A stretch of 64,000 bases of DNA from Ignavibacteriales bacterium (GTDB taxonomy: Bacteria; Bacteroidota; Ignavibacteria; Ignavibacteriales; Ignavibacteriaceae). Every line of letters begins with the position of its first letter. Within the stretch, counting starts at the first letter, position 1. The stretch is taken from contig JADJHL010000008.1 in the NCBI GenBank assembly GCA_016707585.1, positions 744,001 through 808,000 of the forward strand. The letters are read 5' to 3'. Of the stretch, positions 34,270 to 42,802 are shown one piece after another. The position numbers and the translations under genes were made by a program. A model generated the notes under the pieces. It made no database searches. It saw nothing but the letters and a program-made list of their open reading frames with translations, and was not told the DNA's origin.

Positions 34270-36945
34270 TCATTTTAATAAAATCATTTTATGTGATTGA
34301 ATGAAATCGCCAACTTTTAATTGATAAAAATAAACTCCACTTGGTAATGTAGAATTTACAGTGTACAATTTAGAATGATTTCCAGCTTCTCTATACTCAT
34401 TCACTAAAGTTTCTATCTCTTGCCCAAGTGAATTAAATATTTTTAATGTTTGCCAGCCGCTAATAGGCGTTTGCCAATTTAATGTTGTACTCGGGTTAAA
34501 TGGATTTGGGTAATTTTGCTCTAAAGCAAAATTATAAACTGTTTTATTTTCTTCATCAACACTAACTTGCGCTGTGTTAAAGTAATTTATTGATTTAGTT
34601 ATAACTGAATTAAACGATTGATTATTTGCAGTTGTTTCCAAAGGAAAAGAAAGATGAATTAAACTGCTTCTGTTTGTTGAGTTATTAAAATAGCCGGTAA
34701 ACTGTATTCCCGCACCTTTATTATTAGAAAACTTTATACAAAAACTACTTCCACCAAAAGTTGTTATCTCATCCGGATAATCTTCTTCATAAGTTTGGCC
34801 AATATTAAAGTTACATCCATCTAAAGATGAGTTTGCAACACCATTTACCAAACTTGAAGCTGCATCATCAGAAACATAATCTGCTTTTAAGTAATTGTTA
34901 TAAAAATCTTTATCAGAAGTGGAGCCTTTATAATCCAGATCCCAGCCAATTTCACTTCCTGAAATGAAAAGATTTCCGCCATTTTCTAAATAATTTTTAA
35001 CAAGTTGTTGTTCAACAGAATTAAATGTTTCATCAATTGTACTTTCATCACCAAGAATCCAAAATACATAATCATAATTATTCAGATTAAAATTATTGTT
35101 TTGTAATTCAGATGTTTTAATCGAAACAAAATCAACAGTACTTTCAAGTATAGCGTTTCCATACTTTGTTACAAAAGGAATTCCAATACCTTGCCAGCTT
35201 CCAGTTTCACGTTCAAGTCCATCTACAATTAAAGCCTTTTTATCTGATATGAAGTAAGTAGAACCTAAAATATTTGACCAATGACTTTCAGAAAAATTTG
35301 GCGAATCATTTTTTATACTTGAAACACGAAAATATTTTTCTGAATTAGATATAGATAAATCAGCATAAGTAATTGTACAAGAGTTTTCATCCAATAAAAG
35401 ATTCCAGGTATTTCCATCTTGTGAACCATAAACTCTATAACCTAAAATATCAGTGCTGTCACAATTCCAATCTAACGTAACGACATTTTGATTATCTGCA
35501 ACAGTACTAAGCAAAACAGGAGTTTGCGAGTTGTAGTTTACTTCCATGCTGTTATAATATCTCGGAGTGTAAGTTGTTAAATCAGATGCGGAATATGACC
35601 AGTAAGAAACATCCCAATTTCGGGCTGATGCTTCGATAATTTTAAAACTTCCATTTACATTTCTTTTTAAGAACAATCTAACATGCCCAACTTTATGAAT
35701 TGCATCACCAGGTTTTAAATTATCCCAGCTTGCATATTGAGTAGTTATATCTGGCATATATGCAGTTGATGCATGATAAGTTAACTGCCAGCACCGGCTA
35801 ACAAAACCAGAACAATCAACACCAAAGGCATAAGCTGAAACTCCACTTGTATTTATATCACCCGCGTATCTTCCGTTAGCTAGCCCACCATCAAATTGTG
35901 CAACTGTACTAAAGCCGCCCCACTTGTAAGGAATGCGTGCATTTGTACCAACAACTAACCATGCAGGTGTTTTAACCGCATCACCATCAGGGGCAGTAAC
36001 ACCATTCGGAGCCAGGTTTGTTGATGAACATTCGTATTGATGAAGTGTGTAAGTATCTGCAATTCTAAGTGCATCTCTGCGACTAGTTCCAACATTTATA
36101 TTATCATTTGATGAGACATTAGTTTTAACTTCATCAGTTGTAACAAAATTATTGTAGTGAATTTGTTGATTGAATTGTTGCGGATATTTTATGATTGAAG
36201 ATTTTGAAGAAGCAAGTTCATTCCATTTTACAATTTGTACTTTATCATAGTAAGATAATAGATGATACAAATTTCCAACTTCATCAATTTGTATATCTTT
36301 AAGTGTGTAAAGATATTTTATTTCTGGTAAGATTAAGGATGTAATCAACTTTCCTGATTTTGTAAAAACTAAAACTTCTCTTTCTACACTAAGCGGAATT
36401 TCAGAAAGATACTTTTCTATTTCAATAAATAAATTACCAGATTTATCAATACCAATTAAATCAGCACAAGCTAAGTTTGATGGAAAGATGAGTGTGATAT
36501 TATTGCTAATATCTAAAATGTTTGAATTTATAATTAATTCATTTCGATTTGGAACTGCGATAATTAATTCATCTCCAAGTTTACTTTTATAAACACCATC
36601 ATTACCATTTAAGATTGATAATCCATTAAAGTAATTTTTTTTAATCGATATGGAATTGTTTTTAGATGATTCAGAGTTATTGCAAATAAAATCAGAACCT
36701 TGTTTTAATTGAAAATCAGTTGAATAAAACTTATCATCTTTAAAGTTAAAAACTCCAGCTTGATTAAATGATGTAAACGAAATCAAATCATTATCAACAT
36801 CAAAAGAAGCAATTGAATAGATACCTGAATTTTCAATTCGTATTTCAATGGGGAAGTGTGAGTATTCTTTTTCATAAATTATTTCTTGCGAAAATAAATT
36901 GTTGGATAAAGTGATTATAAAAATGAAAGTAAAAATTTTATTCAT
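34270..36945 (-). CDS. T9SS-secreted NlpC/P60-type hydrolase with Fn3 and GATase-like C-terminal domain
   Basis: 891 residues with a signal peptide (about 1-19). Residues about 20-260 are beta-rich and unassigned. Residues about 300-470 carry an NlpC/P60-type domain: GVDCSGFVSRCW with Cys near residue 377 and HKVGHVRLFLKRN with the His. An Fn3-like module follows (about 480-580). Then comes a domain of about 200 residues (KKALIVDGLERE, NYLENGGNLFISGSEIG, LSFPLETT) that recurs in the amidase lipoprotein at 54126. The end is a T9SS sorting domain (NYPNPFNPSTTL near residue 808, KMILLK). It likely acts outside the cell on peptides of foreign or own cell wall. The start, 36945, has no strong ribosome site. 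Confidence 0.85.
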   Translation of the reverse strand: MNKIFTFIFIITLSNNLFSQEIIYEKEYSHFPIEIRIENSGIYSIASFDVDNDLISFTSFNQAGVFNFKDDKFYSTDFQLKQGSDFICNNSESSKNNSISIKKNYFNGLSILNGNDGVYKSKLGDELIIAVPNRNELIINSNILDISNNITLIFPSNLACADLIGIDKSGNLFIEIEKYLSEIPLSVEREVLVFTKSGKLITSLILPEIKYLYTLKDIQIDEVGNLYHLLSYYDKVQIVKWNELASSKSSIIKYPQQFNQQIHYNNFVTTDEVKTNVSSNDNINVGTSRRDALRIADTYTLHQYECSSTNLAPNGVTAPDGDAVKTPAWLVVGTNARIPYKWGGFSTVAQFDGGLANGRYAGDINTSGVSAYAFGVDCSGFVSRCWQLTYHASTAYMPDITTQYASWDNLKPGDAIHKVGHVRLFLKRNVNGSFKIIEASARNWDVSYWSYSASDLTTYTPRYYNSMEVNYNSQTPVLLSTVADNQNVVTLDWNCDSTDILGYRVYGSQDGNTWNLLLDENSCTITYADLSISNSEKYFRVSSIKNDSPNFSESHWSNILGSTYFISDKKALIVDGLERETGSWQGIGIPFVTKYGNAILESTVDFVSIKTSELQNNNFNLNNYDYVFWILGDESTIDETFNSVEQQLVKNYLENGGNLFISGSEIGWDLDYKGSTSDKDFYNNYLKADYVSDDAASSLVNGVANSSLDGCNFNIGQTYEEDYPDEITTFGGSSFCIKFSNNKGAGIQFTGYFNNSTNRSSLIHLSFPLETTANNQSFNSVITKSINYFNTAQVSVDEENKTVYNFALEQNYPNPFNPSTTLNWQTPISGWQTLKIFNSLGQEIETLVNEYREAGNHSKLYTVNSTLPSGVYFYQLKVGDFIQSHKMILLK

Positions 36946-36960
36946 AGTATTTTCAAATAT

Positions 36961-37437
36961 TTATGGAATGTATATCTCAAAAAGTGAATCAATTTTAGTG
37001 CCCGTACTTACGATTCTAAATGGAATCATTTTAAATCTGCTGTTTGTTGAATCGGTAAAAACATTCATAAAATCAGTTAGTTTGACTTTCTCGTTAAACT
37101 TGAAATTTCCATCTTCGTTAAAAGAAAAAGTCTGCAAAACTATAACTGAAAAAGAATCTATTTCAATTGCTTCAAATTTCTTTTCATTATTAGAAAAGTA
37201 AAAGCCATTTGGAAGTTCAATAATTTTTGATTGAGAATTAGAAGTATCATTGTTTTGTTCGATCAAATCAAAAATAAGAGTTGCTTTCTGATTTTCTTCC
37301 TTTATATCGTGAATAAAACAAAAACGATTTTGAGGATTTTCAGTTTTAACAGGTTCAATTATTTTTTCTTGCTTAGTGCTTTTACAGCTTAGCATAAAAA
37401 AGAATAAGACAATAATTATTATAAAGTAGTTTTTCAT
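36961..37437 (-). CDS. Small lipoprotein of unknown function
   Basis: 158 residues. Lipoprotein signal MKNYFIIIIVLFFFMLSC with Cys at 18. The mature part has alternating hydrophobic strands (ATLIFDLIEQN, IELPNGFYFSNNEKKFEAIEI, SVIVLQTFSFN) compatible with a small beta-sandwich; I do not recognise a family. It lies 15 bases upstream of the NlpC/P60 T9SS gene on the same strand, so the two are probably co-transcribed. A terminator of the preceding amidase gene lies just upstream of it. Confidence 0.7.
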   Translation of the reverse strand: MKNYFIIIIVLFFFMLSCKSTKQEKIIEPVKTENPQNRFCFIHDIKEENQKATLIFDLIEQNNDTSNSQSKIIELPNGFYFSNNEKKFEAIEIDSFSVIVLQTFSFNEDGNFKFNEKVKLTDFMNVFTDSTNSRFKMIPFRIVSTGTKIDSLFEIYIP

Positions 37438-37464
37438 AAAATTATTTTATATGTGTATAAAAAA

Positions 37465-37504
37465 AATAATGCTTCAAGTTAAAAAGATAACCTGAAGCAT
37501 TATT
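37465..37504 (-). terminator. Terminator after the amidase_3 T9SS gene
   Basis: On the minus strand AATAATGCTTCA (37493-37504) pairs with TGAAGCATTATT (37465-37476), with an extended stem AAC/GTT inside, and is followed by a run of T (37460-37466). It closes the gene ending at 37523. Confidence 0.8.
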
Positions 37505-37522
37505 AAATAATCTTTTACAAAA

Positions 37523-40036
37523 TTATTTTATCAAGATCATTTTTTTACTTTGTTTAAAGTTATCAGTAATCAAAGTATAAAAATAAATTCCGCTTGAAAG
37601 ATCACTTGCATTAAAATTAACAGAATAATTTCCAGCAGCAAGATTATCATTTACTAATGTAGCAATTTCTCTTCCTAGTAAATCTGTAACAATAACTTTT
37701 ACATCTGAAGTTTGCGGCATACTAAATTTAATCTGTGTACTTGGATTAAATGGATTTGGATAATTTTGTTGTAAAGAGAATTCTGCAGGTGTTATTGTTC
37801 CTGTTTCTTCTATAACATCTGTCGCACTGAATGTAGCTGTTCTTACATCATCAAAATAAAGTGTGCCTGTAGAATTGTTTCCGGTCTCATAAGTAAATTG
37901 AAAACTATCAAAAATAAACGGTGCTTCAAGAACATTGTTACCAATCCAGTTTCCAGTTTCTCCTAATGATAAATCCCAATTAACAAGTTTCCATCCAAGC
38001 CAATTTATATTATACCATGGGCTAACTTCAAATGTTGTTGTTGCAGTTTCTTTAACTGCAAATCGAAACTTATTATTTGATCCATCGCCAAACATAAAAA
38101 CTTGTAGGATTGTATTGTTTAAAAAAGTTGGTGTACTTAATGAAAAATATTCTCTAATCAGCCAATCAGAAGCACTGGTTTCCCACTCATAATCAAATTG
38201 CATTGATTTTGTACTGCCAGTATTATGATTTAACACTGCAGTAGTTGAAATTTTATTTGTTGTTAGTGGATTGATTCCAACAGTACTCCCTGAAGTTTCG
38301 GGTTCCCACCAATTGGCAACACCAACTTCAAAATTATCAACAATACTTTGTGCAAAATAATTTAAGCTGCCGGTTGAAAATTCAATATTGTAATCCGAGG
38401 TAGTTGGATTGCCAAAAACATCTTCGATACCAGCCTGTACTTTTATCGTATAAGCTTCGTTTTCTGCTAAAGGTGTTGTTACAAAAAAGTTTAGAGCACT
38501 TTTTCCATTTACCACATAGTGTTTTAGAAGTCCTGCAGCATTTGTTTGTGTTGAGTTTCTTACAATTTTAAATCTACTTGAAATTGTTGATGTTTTTAGC
38601 AGTTCATCAAACGAAACATTAATAACAGGTTTATATTCAACATTTGCGGATCCAGGTGTTGGATAAGCATCAGTAACACTTGGTGCAGTTATATCAGCTA
38701 CTTCTGTTTTTATTGTAAGAGTATATGGATCCCCACCAGTTCCATTTCCATCACCATCAAATGGATGACCAAATTTTCCTAAAGAGTTTCCACCAATTGT
38801 TATTTGATATTGTGAATTAAAAATAAAATTAGTTGTATTTATTGTTAGTGTTTTATCACCATTCGACCAGGAAGATGTGTAAGTAACTGAAGGTGTAATT
38901 GCAAGATTTGTTTCAACCGAGGTTTTATCCATCGGTCTTGAAAAGTTAATTACAACATTTTCAACTCCAGGATATAAGCTATCATTTTGAGCAGGAACAG
39001 TTGATGCGATAGTTGGCGGAGTGTTTGAAATTAAGTTAACATCTTTAAAAGTAAAAAATGTATCAACCATTGTAATATCGGTTGTATAAACATCAAAGCC
39101 ATTTGCAGCAACTTGAAGTTGATGAGTTCCAGCCGGAACATCTTCAAAATAATAAAACCCATTTCTTAAAAGATCTGGATTAGTTGAATATAGATGAAAT
39201 AGTGATTCATAAGTATCAGTGGTATCAACCTGTCCATTTAAACTTACAATTGCCCCATTTATCGCCAACCCGGATTCTGAATCTTTAATAATCCCGGCAC
39301 TTGTTCCAACATAAGGTCTTGCAAGATTATGATATTTTAAAATTGTCCAGAACATTGTTTTAGCTTCAAGTCTTTTCCAGTTTGCATTCATATTTAACTG
39401 GTTCTGAATTGGACTAGTATGAAATCCAGCTTCACTTAATTCTGATGGCATCGAAGTATAAAAATTTACATACAAATATGGACAGCCTCTTGATGGACAA
39501 GTTCCATAAAATGTATGATCACCAAATGAACCAATAGTTGGAATTCTCATTCCCGCAGTTAAAAGTGGAATCATATATGAAGACATTGCTTTGCCACCAT
39601 TTGGAACTTTTTCTGTGTTATTCTCATATTGTCCCCATAGTAACAACGTATTATTGGTTGAAGCGTTTGATGATGCATTCCCATGAATTGAATGATACCA
39701 GGCAGCGCCTAATGAGTTAGCATAAGTTGTTCTATCACCTAAAGAAACCTGTTGTATATCATCAGTTCTGCAAATATAAACCGTGTCAATATCAGTATAA
39801 TCTAAAAGCATTTGTCTAAGATTTAAAGCTACACGTAAATTCTTTTTAGCTTCTGAGTATCCATAAATTCCCATATTTTCATCCTGGCTGTGACCCGGAT
39901 CTAGAAAAATATTCCAACCAGACAAACCAGTTACCTGTTGCGCTTTAATTTGGTTGTATGGAGTAATTATTAAAACTGCAATTACGAATAAGAAGAATGT
40001 ACCGGAAAGTTTTTTGTATAAATTTATTGATTTCAT
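37523..40036 (-). CDS. T9SS-secreted N-acetylmuramoyl-L-alanine amidase (amidase_3) with Ig-like domains
   Basis: 837 residues, signal peptide ending IKAQQ; GGAG lies 7 bases before the ATG. Residues about 38-245 are amidase_3: NIFLDPGHSQDENMG with the first zinc His, GYSEAKKNLRVALNL with a Glu ligand, WYHSIHGNAS with the second His, and PSELSEAGFHTS with the catalytic Glu. Then a carboxypeptidase-regulatory-like fold (about 250-325), two Big_5 Ig-like domains (about 335-545, each starting STVPAQNDSLYPG or DAYPTPGSANVEY), a jelly-roll-like segment (about 555-735), and the T9SS sorting domain (NYPNPFNPSTQIKFSMP near 756, KKMILIK). Cuts the MurNAc-L-Ala bond outside the cell. Followed by the TolB-like gene upstream, 12 bases away, so probably one operon. 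Confidence 0.9.
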   Translation of the reverse strand: MKSINLYKKLSGTFFLFVIAVLIITPYNQIKAQQVTGLSGWNIFLDPGHSQDENMGIYGYSEAKKNLRVALNLRQMLLDYTDIDTVYICRTDDIQQVSLGDRTTYANSLGAAWYHSIHGNASSNASTNNTLLLWGQYENNTEKVPNGGKAMSSYMIPLLTAGMRIPTIGSFGDHTFYGTCPSRGCPYLYVNFYTSMPSELSEAGFHTSPIQNQLNMNANWKRLEAKTMFWTILKYHNLARPYVGTSAGIIKDSESGLAINGAIVSLNGQVDTTDTYESLFHLYSTNPDLLRNGFYYFEDVPAGTHQLQVAANGFDVYTTDITMVDTFFTFKDVNLISNTPPTIASTVPAQNDSLYPGVENVVINFSRPMDKTSVETNLAITPSVTYTSSWSNGDKTLTINTTNFIFNSQYQITIGGNSLGKFGHPFDGDGNGTGGDPYTLTIKTEVADITAPSVTDAYPTPGSANVEYKPVINVSFDELLKTSTISSRFKIVRNSTQTNAAGLLKHYVVNGKSALNFFVTTPLAENEAYTIKVQAGIEDVFGNPTTSDYNIEFSTGSLNYFAQSIVDNFEVGVANWWEPETSGSTVGINPLTTNKISTTAVLNHNTGSTKSMQFDYEWETSASDWLIREYFSLSTPTFLNNTILQVFMFGDGSNNKFRFAVKETATTTFEVSPWYNINWLGWKLVNWDLSLGETGNWIGNNVLEAPFIFDSFQFTYETGNNSTGTLYFDDVRTATFSATDVIEETGTITPAEFSLQQNYPNPFNPSTQIKFSMPQTSDVKVIVTDLLGREIATLVNDNLAAGNYSVNFNASDLSSGIYFYTLITDNFKQSKKMILIK

Positions 40037-40048
40037 TTTCTTACTCCA

Positions 40049-40972
40049 TTACTCGATATTCATTAAATAAATTGAGCCATCATTATATAAATCAAATACA
40101 ATCGATTTATCATCAGGCGTAAAAGTTGGGTTCATCTCTAAAAGATCATTTGTGTTTGTAAGATTTGTTTTTTGAGTGCCATCAACATTAACAATTAAAA
40201 TATCTGAAGCAAGAAAATCATGTCCATCATCTTCAGTTATCATATAGACAATCTTTCTACTATCATTAGACCATCTAGGATTATCTCCATTGCCAAGATC
40301 AATTAGATTAGTACCATTAGAATTAACAACAAACATATTTCCACCAAGAACTTCAAAAACTATTTTAGCTCCGTCTGGTGAAGATGAAACATTTAAATAT
40401 TGAGCATCTTTAATAATATCTAAAGATTTTTCAGAATTATTGTCTAGATTTTTTACAACAATTTTATTGTTTTTTTCAAAAGCTAAAATGTTGTTTTTGA
40501 TAGAACTATTTTTTTCTTTCCCTGTCACAAAAGTTACATCAACATCTTTAGCAGGTAAAAAAACTTTTGAATCGCCATCAATCCAGCTTGGTAAATAAGG
40601 CATCATTGTTCTATAATTAGTAAGCTGCAAGTTTTGATTTGTTTCTAAATTAAAAATCTTTACAGCATTGTATCTTTTCCCATCTTCATACTTTGCCACA
40701 CGCGATAAAATTGATTTTGAATCTGCTGACCATTTATACCCAAATCCCGCGGCAGCTTCATCAGTAATTTGAGTTGAGAAATTTGATTGAATATTATATA
40801 CCCAAATACCCTGAAATCCTGTTTTTGTATATGCGATTTTGTTTCCATCTGGAGAATAGATTGCATTCATAAGTGCATCATCAACTGAACCATTTATAAT
40901 TACCTGGTAATTTGATTGAGCAGAAATAATGCTTGCAAGCAATATTATTAAACTGAAAAGAATTTTTTTCAT
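40049..40972 (-). CDS. TolB/WD40-like PD40 repeat protein
   Basis: 307 residues with a signal peptide (about 1-18). Repeated PD40 beta-propeller units are visible by S-P-D-G-x-[KQ]-I-[AV]: YSPDGNKIAYTKTGFQG, SSPDGAKIVFEVLGG, and WSNDSRKIVYMITEDDG, FTPDDKSIVFDLYNDG. This is the TolB C-terminal/DPP-IV propeller style without a peptidase domain. It lies 12 bases upstream of the amidase_3 gene and is co-directional with it, so it may assist in the same process as a periplasmic scaffold. No enzyme function can be assigned. Confidence 0.8.
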   Translation of the reverse strand: MKKILFSLIILLASIISAQSNYQVIINGSVDDALMNAIYSPDGNKIAYTKTGFQGIWVYNIQSNFSTQITDEAAAGFGYKWSADSKSILSRVAKYEDGKRYNAVKIFNLETNQNLQLTNYRTMMPYLPSWIDGDSKVFLPAKDVDVTFVTGKEKNSSIKNNILAFEKNNKIVVKNLDNNSEKSLDIIKDAQYLNVSSSPDGAKIVFEVLGGNMFVVNSNGTNLIDLGNGDNPRWSNDSRKIVYMITEDDGHDFLASDILIVNVDGTQKTNLTNTNDLLEMNPTFTPDDKSIVFDLYNDGSIYLMNIE

Positions 40973-41132
40973 TACTGAAACCTTGTGTTATTTGATTTAC
41001 ATCATTTAAAAGGAAATGTTTTTTATGATTTACTGAAAGTAAAATAAGAAAAAAATATGTTACAATCAGTCTATTATCTTATTATGCTAAGTTATATTTT
41101 TCATCAACTTAAAAACAAAAAGAAATTTTATA

Positions 41133-42611
41133 ATGAAAAACTCCGTTACAATATTTTTACAGGATAGTTCAGCTAAAGAAAACGAAAAGAACTTAAAGCG
41201 TTTAGCAGATTCACAACTTGTAAAAGAAATAATTCTTGTTTCATCAAATGAAAAACTATCTTCGTTTGAAAATGTTAAAGTTATTTACTGCAAAAATTTT
41301 AAAAGCAGTGAAACTGTAAAACTTTTTGAACATTACTCAACTACAGATTACACTCTAGTTGTACAAGGAAATAAATCAATCAATCCAGGACAATTTTGGT
41401 TAGATCGATTTTATCAAACAGCAATAAATACAAACGCAGCATTAGTTTATTCTGATTTTTATGAAGAAGAAAGCGGAAAGTTAAACATACATCCCGTAAT
41501 TGATTATCAAGAAGGAAGCTTGCGTGATGATTTTGATTTTGGTGATGTATTATTTATCAAAACTGAATTTCTTAAAAAAATTGTTGAGCAGGATAAAAAT
41601 GATTTTAAATTTGCAGGATTTTACAACCTTAGATTAAAGTTATCTCAGTTTGGCAGCATATTCAGAATTCCGGAATATCTTTATACCATTGAAAGTTCTG
41701 TGGATGTTGGAAGTGAAGAAAAACATTTTAGTTATGTTGATCCAAAAAACAGGGAAGTTCAAATTGAAATGGAAAGCGCTGTAACACAATATCTTATTGA
41801 TATAAAAGCGTATGTTCATCAACCATTCAAAGAAATTGATTTAAGCCTGGTAAAAGATTTTGATTATGAAGCTTCAGTAATTATACCAGTTAAAAACAGA
41901 GCTAAAACAATTGGCGATGCAATTAAATCTGTGCTGAATCAAAAAACTAACTTTAAGTTTAACTTAATTGTAATTGATAATCACTCGAACGATGGTACGA
42001 CGGAAATTATAAAAGAATTATCAGCAAAAGATGATAAACTAATCCACTTCATACCTGAACGCACAGATCTTGGAATCGGTGGATGCTGGAATGCTGGAGT
42101 TCATCACCAACGATGTGGAAAATTTTCAGTTCAGCTAGACAGTGATGATATATACAAAGATGAAAATACTTTACAAACAATTGTTGATCTATTCCAAAAA
42201 GAAAAATGTGGTATGGTGATTGGTTCATATCAAATAACAGATTTTAATCTTAAAGAACTTCCTCCGGGATTAATTGATCATAAAGAATGGACTAATGATA
42301 ACGGACCAAATAATGCTTTAAGAATAAACGGACTCGGAGCACCGCGTGCATTTTTTACTCCATTGTTACGAGAAATAAAAGTACCAAACGTAAGTTACGG
42401 TGAAGATTATTCAGTTGGATTAGCAATAAGTAGAGAATATAAAATTGGAAGAATATATCATTCGCTATATATGTGCAGAAGATGGGAAGGCAACTCGGAT
42501 GCACAATTAGATATTGTAAGAATGAACGCGAACAATGTTTACAAAGATAGAGTGAGAACATTTGAGTTATTGGCAAGAAAAAAACTTAAAGCTCAAGTTA
42601 AATCATTATAA
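41133..42611 (+). CDS. Glycosyltransferase family 2 protein with duplicated GT-A-like region
   Basis: 492 residues. The C-terminal half is a standard GT2 domain: ASVIIPVKNRAKTIGDAIKSVL (donor-binding beta-alpha), LIVIDNHSNDGTTEIIKEL, QLDSDDIYKDE with the D-x-D metal site, and the acceptor region RMNANNVYKDRVR. The first 240 residues have a similar secondary pattern (EIILVSSNEKLSSFENVKVI, TNAALVYSDFYEEESGK) but lack a D-x-D, so they look like a degenerate or partner GT-A fold. It could add a sugar to an exopolysaccharide or glycoprotein. It stands alone between divergent and downstream units. Product unknown. Confidence 0.85.
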   Translation: MKNSVTIFLQDSSAKENEKNLKRLADSQLVKEIILVSSNEKLSSFENVKVIYCKNFKSSETVKLFEHYSTTDYTLVVQGNKSINPGQFWLDRFYQTAINTNAALVYSDFYEEESGKLNIHPVIDYQEGSLRDDFDFGDVLFIKTEFLKKIVEQDKNDFKFAGFYNLRLKLSQFGSIFRIPEYLYTIESSVDVGSEEKHFSYVDPKNREVQIEMESAVTQYLIDIKAYVHQPFKEIDLSLVKDFDYEASVIIPVKNRAKTIGDAIKSVLNQKTNFKFNLIVIDNHSNDGTTEIIKELSAKDDKLIHFIPERTDLGIGGCWNAGVHHQRCGKFSVQLDSDDIYKDENTLQTIVDLFQKEKCGMVIGSYQITDFNLKELPPGLIDHKEWTNDNGPNNALRINGLGAPRAFFTPLLREIKVPNVSYGEDYSVGLAISREYKIGRIYHSLYMCRRWEGNSDAQLDIVRMNANNVYKDRVRTFELLARKKLKAQVKSL

Positions 42612-42802
42612 TAAATGTAAGCCAACAATCAAACTTTTATAACCATTGACTTTAGAGACTTATTTAATTAGTTTTTTCTAGGAAGAATTAAACAATTTTA
42701 TTTTTGTTCTAATAAATAATTGTCGAAGAGTAAAGATATTTTTTTCTTTACAAAAACTATTCCCTCCAATCTTGAAGAGAATTTTAAAAGGAGTAAGAAT
42801 AT

